The translations under genes were made by a program, and so were the position numbers. From Mageeibacillus sp. UBA6976 (GTDB taxonomy: Bacteria > Bacillota > Clostridia > Saccharofermentanales > Saccharofermentanaceae), in NCBI GenBank assembly GCA_002450155.1, contig DJYO01000022.1:1-64000 (forward strand): a stretch of DNA of 64,000 bases. Direction: 5' to 3'. Positions 34,502 to 43,619 of this stretch are shown in pieces. The notes below the pieces were generated by a model. It ran no database searches. It was given only the letters and a program-made list of their open reading frames with translations, and was not told the origin of the DNA. Each line of letters begins with the position of its first letter. Within the stretch, counting starts at the first letter, position 1.

Positions 34502-35431
34502 TCAGTCGTCGAACAGAGGTGTGGAGAAATATCTCTCAGCAGTGTCAGGAAGGACCGTTATTACAGTCTTACCCCTGCCAAGTTTCTTTGCCAGCTTAAG
34601 AGCTGCCGCAACATTTGTCCCGCTGGAGATGCCGCACATAATACCCTCTTCCTTGGCAAGTCTCTTGGACAGGGTTATCGCCTCTTCATCTGTTATGACT
34701 GCGACTTCATCGTAGATCTCGGTATCAAGTACAGGAGGGATTATGCCGTCACCTATTCCCATCTGCAGGTGGGTGGTGATAGCGCCTCCGCTGAGGATCG
34801 CAGCATTCTCCGGTTCTGCTGCCCAGATGGTGATGCCGGGGATCTCCTCCTTGAGCTTTCTGCCTATCCCGGTTATAGTACCGCCGGTGCCGACACCGGA
34901 TACAAATCCGTCTATGTTCCTGCCGCAGGAAGCCAGGATCTCTTCAGCTGTTCCTATATAGTGGGCTTCCGGATTTGCAGGGTTCTCGAACTGTGAAGGA
35001 ATAAAGACATGGGGGTCTTTTGCCTTCATATCTTCTGCTATTGCCCGGCATTCATCTATACACTTGCCGATATCGCCTTCGTCGTGAACGGTGATGGCCT
35101 CTGCCCCATAGTGACGGATAAGCTTGGAACGTTCCTCGCTTACAGAGTCCGGCAGGAGGATGATGGTCCTGTACCCTCTTACGGCACCGATCAGGGCAAG
35201 TCCTATTCCCTGATTGCCGCTGGTGGGTTCCACGATGATGCTGTCCTTGTTAAGGATCCCTTCCTGTTCTGCCTTGCAGATCATGTTATAGGCCGTGCGT
35301 GTCTTGATGGATCCTCCGACATTAAGTCCCTCAAACTTAACAAGGACTGTAGCCATATCCTCATCTGTCAGTCTGTTGAGTCTTATCACCGGCGTATTGC
35401 CCATTGCTTCAAGTATGTTGCTAAAGATCAT
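34502..35431 (-). CDS. cysK: Cysteine synthase (O-acetylserine sulfhydrylase)
   Basis: The 309-residue PLP enzyme is of the CysK family. Pyridoxal Lys lies in NVGGSIKTRTA (near residue 42), the substrate loop is PTSGNQGIGLA (the common form is SGNTG), GTGGTITGIGR is the phosphate loop, and GISSGTN lies near the C-terminus. It makes cysteine from O-acetylserine and sulfide. Cysteine supply is relevant for the iron-sulfur and hyp genes just downstream, but the promoter-like signal and leader between them suggest separate control. A cystathionine beta-synthase-like role cannot be excluded. Confidence 0.9.
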   Translation of the reverse strand: MIFSNILEAMGNTPVIRLNRLTDEDMATVLVKFEGLNVGGSIKTRTAYNMICKAEQEGILNKDSIIVEPTSGNQGIGLALIGAVRGYRTIILLPDSVSEERSKLIRHYGAEAITVHDEGDIGKCIDECRAIAEDMKAKDPHVFIPSQFENPANPEAHYIGTAEEILASCGRNIDGFVSGVGTGGTITGIGRKLKEEIPGITIWAAEPENAAILSGGAITTHLQMGIGDGIIPPVLDTEIYDEVAVITDEEAITLSKRLAKEEGIMCGISSGTNVAAALKLAKKLGRGKTVITVLPDTAERYFSTPLFDD

Positions 35432-35586
35432 ATTTTCTTTCCTTACCGTCAGTCAGAATATTTATCACCTGTCCATTATACAGTTTTGAAGCCGTAATCG
35501 CACCTTGCCCTGCAGACTTAAGGTTAATATACTCTCCTACTTTCTGTTATAATATACAGATTAAAAATTCTTTAGGCGGATAGTAT

Positions 35587-36312
35587 ATGAATATTGCGGT
35601 CATTTTTGCAGGTGGCGTCGGCAGACGCATGAATGCCAAGGATAAACCGAAGCAATTTCTCAAAGTGCACGGCAAACCGATAATCGTGCATACTATCGAG
35701 GTCTTCCAAGAACACGGGGACATTGACGGAATAACCGTCGCCTGCGTCGAGGACTGGATCCCTTATATGGAGGAACTCAAAGCTGCCTATAACCTTACCA
35801 AGATCGGTGCGATCGTACCCGGCGGTGCGACCGGCCAGCTTTCTATCTATAACGCTCTTAAAGCATGTGCCGATACTTACGGCATCGGAGATAACATAGT
35901 CCTTATCCACGACGGGGTGAGGCCTCTCATAGATGCCGTTACCATTACGGATAACATAGAGGCGGTAAAGAGATTCGGCAGCGCCATTACCTGTGGTCCT
36001 GCCATTGAATCCGTAGTCCTTACGGACAACGGTTCCGACATATCCGAGGTGGCGCCGAGAGATAACTCGAGAGTTGCCAAGGCACCTGAGAGTTTCTACC
36101 TTAAAGACATCCTGAAGGCCCAGGAGGATTCCATCTCCAGGGGCATCACCAATGAAATAGATTCATGCGCGCTCATGGCTCATCACGGCATGAACATGCA
36201 TATAGTCGAGGGCAATACCCGGAATATCAAGATCACAACTCCCGAAGATTTCTATATGTTCAAGGCGATCTACGATTCCAGGGAGAATGCACAGCTCGAT
36301 GTGGAGGAATGA
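35587..36312 (+). CDS. IspD/TarI-type cytidylyltransferase
   Basis: The 241-residue nucleotidyltransferase begins with the CTP-binding loop IFAGGVGRRMN, then KPKQFLKVHGKPII, and has the Asp metal site in LIHDGVRPLID. The family includes IspD (2-C-methylerythritol 4-phosphate) and TarI/Bcs1 (ribitol 5-phosphate). Its place at the head of a surface-glycan operon (epimerase, LicD, glycosyltransferase) favours a CDP-polyol for a teichoic-acid-like polymer. The FAGGVGRRM loop is also more TarI-like. IspD remains possible. TATAAT lies about 37 bases upstream. Confidence 0.82.
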   Translation: MNIAVIFAGGVGRRMNAKDKPKQFLKVHGKPIIVHTIEVFQEHGDIDGITVACVEDWIPYMEELKAAYNLTKIGAIVPGGATGQLSIYNALKACADTYGIGDNIVLIHDGVRPLIDAVTITDNIEAVKRFGSAITCGPAIESVVLTDNGSDISEVAPRDNSRVAKAPESFYLKDILKAQEDSISRGITNEIDSCALMAHHGMNMHIVEGNTRNIKITTPEDFYMFKAIYDSRENAQLDVEE

Positions 36313-36313
36313 T

Positions 36314-37354
36314 ATGCCGTCAAGACTTATGAGAGATCTTATGGATTTTACCGGTGAGAGCTTTCTTGAAGGGCTCAGATCCAGGCGCATACTTGTAACC
36401 GGCGCTACAGGACTTATCGGATCTTCGGTGATAAAAGCTCTCGTTCAGGCTGCAAAGACTAAAGACCTTGATATCAGGATAACCGCAGTAATAAGAGATC
36501 AGACTAAAGCTGACCGGATCTTTAAGGATACGGATCTATCTCTAGTAACCTTCAAGATACTTGATATGAACGGTCTTAAAGCTACAGATATTCCTGATTC
36601 CGATTATGTCATCCACTGCGCAAGCATAACTGAGAGCAGAGCTTTTGTTGAGCATCCCGCAGAAGTGATCGAAACCTCTGTTAACGGTACAAAAGCTCTA
36701 TTGGAATATGCAAGACTCAGGAAGGTATCCGGCTTTGTTTATCTTTCCACCATGGAGGTTTACGGCAATCCCGGCAAGGGCATCAGGGTTACAGAAGATC
36801 AAGCCTGCGCCATCGACCCGTCCAAGGTAAGGAGCAGTTATCCCTTAAGCAAGATGATGTGCGAGAACCTCTGCATCTGCTATGCATCAGAATTCAAGAT
36901 CCCGGTAAAGATAGCAAGGCTCACTCAGACCTTCGGACCCGGAGTATCCCCTGCAGATTCCAGGCTCTATGCCTATTTCGCAAAATGCGCCATAGAAGGA
37001 TCTGACATTGTCCTTAATACCAGAGGCGAAACAGAAAGATGCTATTGCTACCTTGCAGATGCAGTTACGGCGATAATCACCCTGCTGCTCAAGGGCGAGG
37101 CGGGCGAAGTCTATAACGTTGCAACAGACGGGACTTATTGCTCCGTTGCAGATATGGCAGAGATGGTTGCTTCAAGATACGGCATAAGTGTCACCTATGA
37201 TCTTAAGGGTGCAAGCGGCAAGGGTTTTGCCGATACCCTTTATATCGATCTTAATACGGATAAACTTAGATCTCTCGGCTGGAGATCTAAGGATATCACT
37301 ATCCTTGATATGATAGACTCTGTTGTTGAAAGCCTTAGGGAGGATGTGCCTTGA
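36314..37354 (+). CDS. NAD-dependent epimerase/dehydratase (extended SDR)
   Basis: The 346-residue protein is an extended short-chain dehydrogenase. ILVTGATGLIGSS (near residue 30) binds the cofactor, and the YPLSK (YxxxK) catalytic motif follows STMEVYG. It probably modifies a nucleotide sugar or polyol for the operon's glycan. The ATG at 36314 is used because GGAGG lies 6 bases before it and it starts one base after the cytidylyltransferase stop. Confidence 0.85.
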   Translation: MPSRLMRDLMDFTGESFLEGLRSRRILVTGATGLIGSSVIKALVQAAKTKDLDIRITAVIRDQTKADRIFKDTDLSLVTFKILDMNGLKATDIPDSDYVIHCASITESRAFVEHPAEVIETSVNGTKALLEYARLRKVSGFVYLSTMEVYGNPGKGIRVTEDQACAIDPSKVRSSYPLSKMMCENLCICYASEFKIPVKIARLTQTFGPGVSPADSRLYAYFAKCAIEGSDIVLNTRGETERCYCYLADAVTAIITLLLKGEAGEVYNVATDGTYCSVADMAEMVASRYGISVTYDLKGASGKGFADTLYIDLNTDKLRSLGWRSKDITILDMIDSVVESLREDVP

Positions 37355-38256
37355 GTCTTAAGTCTGCGATAGAGATGATGGATACGGCTAAAGAGGGTCT
37401 TGTCACGGTAACGGACGAAGATATCTCAAGGCTCCATGGTATTTACCTCGGATTTCTGAAGGATCTGGACTCTTTCTGCACGGCCAATCAGATCTCCTAC
37501 GCCCTCGGGGGCGGCAGCATGCTGGGCGCAATACGTCACAAGGGTTTTATCCCCTGGGACGATGACCTGGACATCACCATGACAAGAGAGGACTTTGATA
37601 GGTTTGCTAAGCTCTCAGGCAGTTTTGTCCCTGACAGATACTATCTTAAAAAGCCCGGGGACAAGGGATATATCTTCCACTGGCCCAAGATCTATATCAA
37701 GGGCGTACTATTTTCCGAGCTCCTGTCTACCGAAGACTCTCCACGGGATCTGTTTGTTGATGTATTCATTGTAGAAGATCTGACAGATAACAAACTTGCC
37801 CGCAAGGTAAGAGGGATCATATCTTCATTCTATCTTCTGGCATGCTCATGCTCGAGAGTAAGAGCCTGCAGGTCCTATTGCCTGCCCCATATGGCAAATT
37901 CTCCCGATGTCAGGAAGGAGATAGATAAGAGGGCCCGTATTGGACTTATCTTTGCTTGCAGAAAGATAGAGAAGTGGTGCAGCAAGGCAGACCGTTTCTT
38001 TGGCTCTCATAAAGATCCGGACTCTAAGGATATCGTGATCCCCTCCGGCGCACGCCACTTCTGGGGAGAGATATATCCGAGAGAGGTCTTAACTCTTACA
38101 AGGCGCGTCCCCTTCGAAGACATTACCGTTAACGTGCCATTATATGCGGAGAAGTACCTGGAGCAAAGGTACGGAAAGAACTATATGGAAATCCCGCCCA
38201 AGACCGAGCGTGCAAAACATGCTCTCCTTGAACTTAAGACAGAGGGTCTGAACTGA
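37351..38256 (+). CDS. LicD family phosphotransferase
   Basis: The 301-residue protein contains the LicD signature: ALGGGSMLGAIRHKGFIPWD near residue 48, followed by DDLDITM (the Asp-rich metal site). LicD proteins transfer phosphocholine or related phospho-groups onto cell-surface glycans. The start is a TTG overlapping the previous stop (TTGA). GGGAGG is 7 bases before it, which is better placed than for the ATG at 37375. It supports the teichoic-acid-like reading of this operon. Confidence 0.87.
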   Translation: MSLKSAIEMMDTAKEGLVTVTDEDISRLHGIYLGFLKDLDSFCTANQISYALGGGSMLGAIRHKGFIPWDDDLDITMTREDFDRFAKLSGSFVPDRYYLKKPGDKGYIFHWPKIYIKGVLFSELLSTEDSPRDLFVDVFIVEDLTDNKLARKVRGIISSFYLLACSCSRVRACRSYCLPHMANSPDVRKEIDKRARIGLIFACRKIEKWCSKADRFFGSHKDPDSKDIVIPSGARHFWGEIYPREVLTLTRRVPFEDITVNVPLYAEKYLEQRYGKNYMEIPPKTERAKHALLELKTEGLN

Positions 38257-39176
38257 TGGAATACAAAGTCACGGTCCTGATGTCTGCCTATAACGGCGCA
38301 AGATATATCAAAGAACAGATACAGAGCATCCTGGATCAAAAGGATGTTACTGTAAGCCTGGTAATAAGAGATGACGGCTCAACTGATGAGACTCCCCTGA
38401 TACTGGATCAGATCTCAGAGCAAAATGCCAATGTATCTTTGGTCAAGTCAGGAGATAAGAATATGGGACCCGGAGAGAGCTTCATGTCCCTTCTGTACGG
38501 TTCCTTCGAGGAGGGAGATTCCTACTACGCCTTTGCAGATCAGGACGATGTCTGGCTGGATGATAAGCTCATATCAGGCATAAGTATGATAGAAGATATA
38601 GATGGGCCTGCCCTGTACAGCTCAAATCAGTTCCTCTACCAGGATGGCGTAAACAAGGGACCAAGGTTTGACTTTATCCCTGACATGACGGTTGCTGGAC
38701 ACATTACCAGGAACCTTCCTTCGGGCTGCACATATGTATTTAACAACGCCCTTGCAAAAGAAGTCTGCGGCAGCGTCCATGCTCCAAAAGATGTCCTGAC
38801 CACAAGACTTCACGATTCCTGGCTTATGCTGGTCGCACTTTGCATCGGCAAGGCTGTATATGACCCCACTCCTCACATTCTCTACCGCATTCACGACAAT
38901 AATACGGTTGGAGTAAAAAAGATGGGACCTGTGCAGGATCTAAGGCTTAAGTATAAGCGCCTTACGGATAAGAGATATTCAAGATACAGATCCAAGACCT
39001 GCAAGGCTCTCCTTGATTCCTTTCCCGGGATATCCGGCAGGACCAGAGAGCTTCTTTGCGAAGTTGCTTACTATAGAAATGACAGGGATATGAGGAAGGC
39101 CTTAAGGAAAGATACTGAGTTTATAAGCAAGGCCGGTAAGCATATCCCCCTTAAGATCCTGTTTGGCCTTATTTAA
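38256..39176 (+). CDS. Family 2 glycosyltransferase
   Basis: The 306-residue GT-A enzyme has the nucleotide-sugar motif IRDDGSTDET near residue 37 and AFADQDDVW near 92, where DxD binds the metal. The DQDDVW form is typical of rhamnosyltransferase-like enzymes of surface polysaccharides. No membrane segment is evident. Its ATG overlaps the licD stop by one base (TGATG), so it is the last gene of this four-gene operon. Confidence 0.88.
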   Translation: MEYKVTVLMSAYNGARYIKEQIQSILDQKDVTVSLVIRDDGSTDETPLILDQISEQNANVSLVKSGDKNMGPGESFMSLLYGSFEEGDSYYAFADQDDVWLDDKLISGISMIEDIDGPALYSSNQFLYQDGVNKGPRFDFIPDMTVAGHITRNLPSGCTYVFNNALAKEVCGSVHAPKDVLTTRLHDSWLMLVALCIGKAVYDPTPHILYRIHDNNTVGVKKMGPVQDLRLKYKRLTDKRYSRYRSKTCKALLDSFPGISGRTRELLCEVAYYRNDRDMRKALRKDTEFISKAGKHIPLKILFGLI

Positions 39177-39316
39177 GGAATATACCGTTTCGAAACTGTT
39201 TGTTTACATCCTGCTAATACTTGGTTGCCAAAATGGAAATATCTGCATGATTAGATATAAATATCATTAGTTTCCTCATTTTTGAAGATGATCTATTTCT
39301 TCATACTATCCTCAGC

Positions 39317-39349
39317 AAAGGGCAGGTTTTGGCAAGTTACCTGCCCTTT
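39317..39349. terminator. Bidirectional terminator between the glycan and Bat-like operons
   Basis: AAAGGGCAGGT (39317-39327) and ACCTGCCCTTT (39339-39349) are perfect complements around an 11-base loop, placed between two convergent operons. Confidence 0.8.
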
Positions 39350-39357
39350 ACCTTTGA

Positions 39358-40251
39358 TTACCAGCTGGCATAATCTCCAAAGTTCCAACTATCGTAATTC
39401 CAGTAATCACCCTGCTCTGCTCTTGCCTGCTGAGCCTGCTGCATGATGTCAGAAAGCTGCTCTTCAGGTGTCATGGTATCATCATGGCCGCCCTGGCCTC
39501 CGGGAGTAGGAGTAGGTGTACCCTCCCCTTCATCGCCGGGAGTAGGGGTAGGTGTGCCTTCACCCTCACCGCCGGGGGTAGGGGTAGGTGTTCCTTCCCC
39601 TTCTCCGCCCTGAGGCGTAGGTGTGGGAGTACCCTCTCCTTCACCGCTGGGCGTCGGAGTAGGTGTTCCTTCGCCCTCTCCACCCTGAGGTGTGGGGGTG
39701 GGAGTGCTTTCGCCTCCTTGAGGCGTAGGTGTCGGTGTGTCTGTAGGATCATTCGGACTCTGACTGTTCTTAAGCATCTCCTCGAATTCGTCGATCTCGT
39801 TCTTGAGGATCTGGGCAGGCCTGTAGTGACCGGTGTTATCGTCATCGGCGCATCCGTTTATCATCAGGATCTCCCTGGCTTCATCAAGGATATCGAATAT
39901 CTCTTCGAGATCGTCCTCATCTTCTATGCTCTCCACATCGATAGGCGTTACAAGGGCAAGAGCATAGTTAACTCTGATCCTGCAGTCGTAAGTCTCATCC
40001 GGCTGCGACACCAGGGCCTGCTTGTATTCTGTTATGGCCTTTTCGTAATCTCCCAGCTGGTAAAATACATTGCCCCTGTTGAAGTGATTGACATAAGGCT
40101 GGGTGATCCCCAGAAATCCCATGGGGTTCTGCTCATAATGCCCTCTGTTATATCTGTCTATGTAATTCTGATTGCTGTAGAAAGCCAGGCATAATACGGC
40201 AAAGATAATAGCAAGGAGTGTCCAACAAGCTACTGCAACACGTTTAAACAT
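39358..40251 (-). CDS. TPR membrane protein with tandem TPTPTP repeats (BatC-like)
   Basis: The 297-residue protein has an N-terminal membrane segment (about 7-25), one to two TPR motifs (HFNRGNVFYQLGDYEKAITE, about 55-100), an acidic helical stretch, then seven copies of TPTPTP separated by QGGEGEG-like units (about 172-250). It ends in a Tyr/Trp-rich tail (GDYWNYDSWNF). As the last gene after two VWA genes it corresponds to BatC-type TPR proteins of Bat operons. The repeat region is probably a flexible extracytoplasmic linker. Repeat number may vary between strains. Confidence 0.75.
   Translation of the reverse strand: MFKRVAVACWTLLAIIFAVLCLAFYSNQNYIDRYNRGHYEQNPMGFLGITQPYVNHFNRGNVFYQLGDYEKAITEYKQALVSQPDETYDCRIRVNYALALVTPIDVESIEDEDDLEEIFDILDEAREILMINGCADDDNTGHYRPAQILKNEIDEFEEMLKNSQSPNDPTDTPTPTPQGGESTPTPTPQGGEGEGTPTPTPSGEGEGTPTPTPQGGEGEGTPTPTPGGEGEGTPTPTPGDEGEGTPTPTPGGQGGHDDTMTPEEQLSDIMQQAQQARAEQGDYWNYDSWNFGDYASW
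39502..39738 (-). repeat. Coding tandem repeat (TPTPTP plus Gly/Glu spacer)
   Basis: Seven imperfect units of about 33-39 bases, each giving TPTPTP and a Gly/Glu-rich spacer. The frame is kept, and synonymous changes between units show that the array is not very recent. Confidence 0.85.
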
Positions 40252-40255
40252 AGCT

Positions 40256-41209
40256 TCAGGCCCTCCTCTTTACACTAATGAATTCATAAGCCAGAAGGCC
40301 TGCGAGAGCAATGGCAAAGAAATAGTAGGTATCCTTGTATCCTCTCATGGTATCTTCTTTGTCTTCGGTATTGAGATCTGTCAATATGCCGTCCAATACG
40401 TCATCGATATTGGATGTCTTGTTCATTGCAACATAAGGGAGTCCGAGATCGTCTGCCAGATCTTCCAGATTATCCTCGTCTATCTTGGATATAGCCGTAA
40501 CATAGGGATAGCTTCTCTCATCCTGTACCAGGACTGTCTCATCACTGAGGACATCGTGCCAGTGCATCTGTCCGCCGACGTCGGTACCATATCCCATGAC
40601 TGCACCTCCGTCTATGTGTTCTGCAAGATCACTGAAGTCGTCCATCTTGTTATCGTCCGTATTCTCACCGTCGCTCAAGAAGAATACCAGGATCTCTCCA
40701 TTCTCCTTCTCCTCGCATTCGCCTATCAGGGATTCAAGGAGCGGATGAACTACGCTGAGATTAGTTCCCTGGGCATACATAAGGTACGGGGGTGCAAGGG
40801 AATCGACTACGGAATTGATATACACTCCGTCATCTGTAAAAGGAGATGACAGATGTGCCTCGTTATTAAAATCGATCACGGCAAAATCAGCGCCGCCCAA
40901 AGACTCGGTTATATGCGCTATGTCTGCCTTGACACCTTCCATTCTGGGGTTATTGCCCTGGTAGTCTTCTGCGATCATGCTGGTGGTGTTATCTACTACA
41001 AAGATACAGTAACAGTTGATATCCTGCTTGACCACCTTGACGCTCTGTGATGCATACATAGGTCTCAGATTGATGATAAAGAGCAATACAACGATAAAGA
41101 TCTGCCTTATATAAGGGGCAATGCCCTTACGCTTGAGCAGCAGAAGAGTGATGCATATCAGCACCATGACCCAGATAGGTAGGATCGGTTCAAATCTCAG
41201 CTGCTCCAT
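40256..41209 (-). CDS. VWA-domain membrane protein (BatB-like)
   Basis: The 317-residue protein has two N-terminal membrane segments (about 8-25 and 33-50), a von Willebrand A domain with the metal-site motif VVDNTTSMI near residue 73 and LSDGENTDD near 180, and a C-terminal membrane segment (about 293-312). This is the BatA/BatB plan with the VWA domain facing the outside. It starts one base after the previous VWA gene stop. Function is presumably protein-protein contact in an envelope complex with the MoxR ATPase. Confidence 0.84.
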   Translation of the reverse strand: MEQLRFEPILPIWVMVLICITLLLLKRKGIAPYIRQIFIVVLLFIINLRPMYASQSVKVVKQDINCYCIFVVDNTTSMIAEDYQGNNPRMEGVKADIAHITESLGGADFAVIDFNNEAHLSSPFTDDGVYINSVVDSLAPPYLMYAQGTNLSVVHPLLESLIGECEEKENGEILVFFLSDGENTDDNKMDDFSDLAEHIDGGAVMGYGTDVGGQMHWHDVLSDETVLVQDERSYPYVTAISKIDEDNLEDLADDLGLPYVAMNKTSNIDDVLDGILTDLNTEDKEDTMRGYKDTYYFFAIALAGLLAYEFISVKRRA

Positions 41210-41210
41210 C

Positions 41211-42245
41211 TTACACCTTCAAAATAAATGCCAGAAGAATCATGGCAATGATAGCGACGATCAGGAACTTAAATGGAGTCTCCGGAACGTCGGTCTCGAT
41301 TATCTCATAATGGGTCTCATCAAGTGTTGCCACCTGCTCCTGGATATCGCTTACTATCCCGCGCACTACAGAGGGGCTCTCTCCGTAGAAGAATTCTCCT
41401 CCGGTATATATGACGGTATCCATCATCATTTGCTTCTGAACCGGATCCATGACCTCGGTGCCTATACCATAGACTATGATCCCTCTGTCTTTGCAGAGCT
41501 GCCCTGCCTCAGGCAATGTGATGAGCTCCGTGCCCAGAAGGTCGTTGTCAGTGGTGAAGATAACTATCCTTGATCTGTCCGGATTCTCCTCCACATCAGA
41601 GAAACTGAGCGCTGCAGCCGCGAGTCCGTCACCTATGATAGACGATCCTCTCTCCTGATTGCCTACCAGAGTCCCGTCTGATATATAGGAATCAAGTTCA
41701 TAGAGTTTTTCGTAGTCCACATAGTCACCGGCGTTGTACTTGATCCTGAGCTCGAGACCCTCCTTGACCTTCTCCAGGACATCAACGACATATTCGTAGT
41801 CATTGGTAAGAGGACACAGGAGCAGAGGCGATGTGTTGAAGATAACTATTCCGAACCTCTCGCCGTTAAGCTCCTCCACAACATCTATCAGCTTATCTAT
41901 CAGCTCCTGATTGAGGTTATCTACCGTAGTGGAGATATCCATACAGAGCATAATATCCCTGTTATAGTGGGGAACCTCTCTTGATTCAGTCTTGTAAGGT
42001 CTTGCTATAAGAAGTCCGGATACAAGGAAGCTCAGGATTATTATCCCGATAAGAGCAACTCTAAGGAATCTGTAGATGGCAGTTTTCACCTTATAGTAAG
42101 GGATCTCCCTGAGATAATCAGGGACTACCGCTTTCTTGCCGCCCTTAAAGCTGCTCTTGCGCTTGAATACGATGAAAGAGATTATAAAGAATATGACTGC
42201 AATACCCGCGCAGATGTAGAATGCTTCAGCTTGTCTTAATTCCAT
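41211..42245 (-). CDS. VWA-domain membrane protein (BatA-like)
   Basis: The 344-residue protein has membrane segments at about 8-27 and 60-85, a VWA domain with CMDISTTVD near residue 105 (DxSxT metal motif) and FTTDNDLL later, and a C-terminal membrane helix. It is paralogous in design to the next gene, giving the BatA-BatB pair of the operon. It overlaps the upstream small membrane protein gene by 10 bases. Confidence 0.84.
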   Translation of the reverse strand: MELRQAEAFYICAGIAVIFFIISFIVFKRKSSFKGGKKAVVPDYLREIPYYKVKTAIYRFLRVALIGIIILSFLVSGLLIARPYKTESREVPHYNRDIMLCMDISTTVDNLNQELIDKLIDVVEELNGERFGIVIFNTSPLLLCPLTNDYEYVVDVLEKVKEGLELRIKYNAGDYVDYEKLYELDSYISDGTLVGNQERGSSIIGDGLAAAALSFSDVEENPDRSRIVIFTTDNDLLGTELITLPEAGQLCKDRGIIVYGIGTEVMDPVQKQMMMDTVIYTGGEFFYGESPSVVRGIVSDIQEQVATLDETHYEIIETDVPETPFKFLIVAIIAMILLAFILKV

Positions 42246-42736
42246 TGTCTGACAAGCCTCCTGCTGTTCTCGAGGGACTGCCTTACATCACCCTCGGATA
42301 TCTTATCAAATTCCGGCTCATAGTATTCTTCCACAAGTTCTGCAAGAGATCCGAATTCCGTGCTCCTGATCTCGCTCAATGTGTACTTGTCCACAGCAAC
42401 GCCCGTTGCCTTGTAGGCGAACTCACGGACTGTGCGGCTCATATTCTCATATGCAGGCCTTATCCCGGTCGTATCCTTATTGAAATCAGCTTCGATCGCA
42501 TCCAGTCTGGCAAGATACTCTGCCCTGAGCTTTGCCATATCAGGTTTTGTCCAGGAAGTCTCTCTTACAACTACGATCTCAGGCTTTTTCTTTCTGTTCC
42601 TTAAGAGCCTTGATGCGATCCTGACTATAATATAGATGATGATAGCAAGAGTTACGGCAGCAAGGAGCGCCCCGACCACCATGATCGGGACAGTGCTGTA
42701 TTGAAACATCTTCCTCAGTTTAATTATCGTATCCAT
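42236..42736 (-). CDS. Small membrane protein of the Bat-like operon
   Basis: The 166-residue protein has one membrane segment (about 18-40), a basic RNRKKK stretch, then a helical cytoplasmic domain rich in Glu, Arg and Lys. In position (after DUF58, before the VWA genes) it matches the DUF4381-like small membrane proteins of Bat operons, but I do not recognise a sequence motif. It starts one base after the DUF58 stop. Confidence 0.7.
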   Translation of the reverse strand: MDTIIKLRKMFQYSTVPIMVVGALLAAVTLAIIIYIIVRIASRLLRNRKKKPEIVVVRETSWTKPDMAKLRAEYLARLDAIEADFNKDTTGIRPAYENMSRTVREFAYKATGVAVDKYTLSEIRSTEFGSLAELVEEYYEPEFDKISEGDVRQSLENSRRLVRQWN

Positions 42737-42737
42737 A

Positions 42738-43619
42738 TCAGTTAAAGATCTTATTCTTCTCCAGGAGCTCTATTATCCTGCTCTCCGTATTGTCCTCTGA
42801 ATCTATGGTTATCATGCTTACGCCGTAGCGCTTAAGCTTCTCCTCGCAGGAACGGGCCACTTCTGCCTGTCTTTGCTCAAGAAGCAGGTCCAGCTTCTTG
42901 CTGTTTGTAAGAAATTCCGGCATATAGGATCCTCGCTCGATGTTATATACCTTCTTGCCGCAGCAGGTGGAATCGCTGATGTTCATTACAAGCACATCGT
43001 GCACTATTACCAGCTGCTTTAATACTCCTTCGGACATTCTCCTGATGCCTTCAAGATCTGTTACGATCACGATTATCATGCGCCTTCTGATATTGCGCAT
43101 TACATATTCAAGAGCCCTGTCTACCGAAGACCTGTTATCGATGGTAACGGCCTTGGCATAACCTTCCAGGATATATTCGAGATTAAGAGTCCCCATCTTG
43201 AAGGGAAATCTCTGGAGAGAATTCTCATCAGAGAATACCGCACTGACATAGTCTCCGTTGGATGAGACCATGTAGGCAAGAGAACCGCCGCTTATGAGCG
43301 CCACATCTCTCTTCTCTTCTCCCGCCCGGGTGTCTGCGAGCATCCTTCTGCTGGTATCCATGACCAGCATAAGATTGTGCTTCTTCTCGGCGATATATTG
43401 CCTTACAAGCACCTTCTGGGATCTCGATGTGGCTTTCCAGTCGATGTCCTTGATGTCATCACCCGGGACATACTCTCTCAGCTCATCGAAATTCATGCTT
43501 CGGCCCTTGTATATCGAATTATAAGATCCGTCCAGAACTCTGCTGGTAGCCTTGTCTGTTGCTATAGTCTTATATCTCTTGAGGCCGAACTTAATACGTG
43601 AAACGTAGTCTAGCTTCAT
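42738..43619 (-). CDS. DUF58 domain protein
   Basis: The 293-residue protein has the DUF58 core YVPGDDIKDIDWKATSRS near residue 50, followed by a VWA-like half (LVMDTSRRM and IVTDLEG). DUF58 proteins accompany MoxR ATPases in all Bat-like operons and are thought to act in assembly of the VWA complex. The start overlaps the moxR-like stop (ATGA). There is no membrane segment. Confidence 0.9.
   Translation of the reverse strand: MKLDYVSRIKFGLKRYKTIATDKATSRVLDGSYNSIYKGRSMNFDELREYVPGDDIKDIDWKATSRSQKVLVRQYIAEKKHNLMLVMDTSRRMLADTRAGEEKRDVALISGGSLAYMVSSNGDYVSAVFSDENSLQRFPFKMGTLNLEYILEGYAKAVTIDNRSSVDRALEYVMRNIRRRMIIVIVTDLEGIRRMSEGVLKQLVIVHDVLVMNISDSTCCGKKVYNIERGSYMPEFLTNSKKLDLLLEQRQAEVARSCEEKLKRYGVSMITIDSEDNTESRIIELLEKNKIFN

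Noticed and set aside
39502..39738. CRISPR array or non-coding satellite
   Set aside because: The repeats are in frame within a protein gene, have no unique spacers, and encode TPTPTP units.
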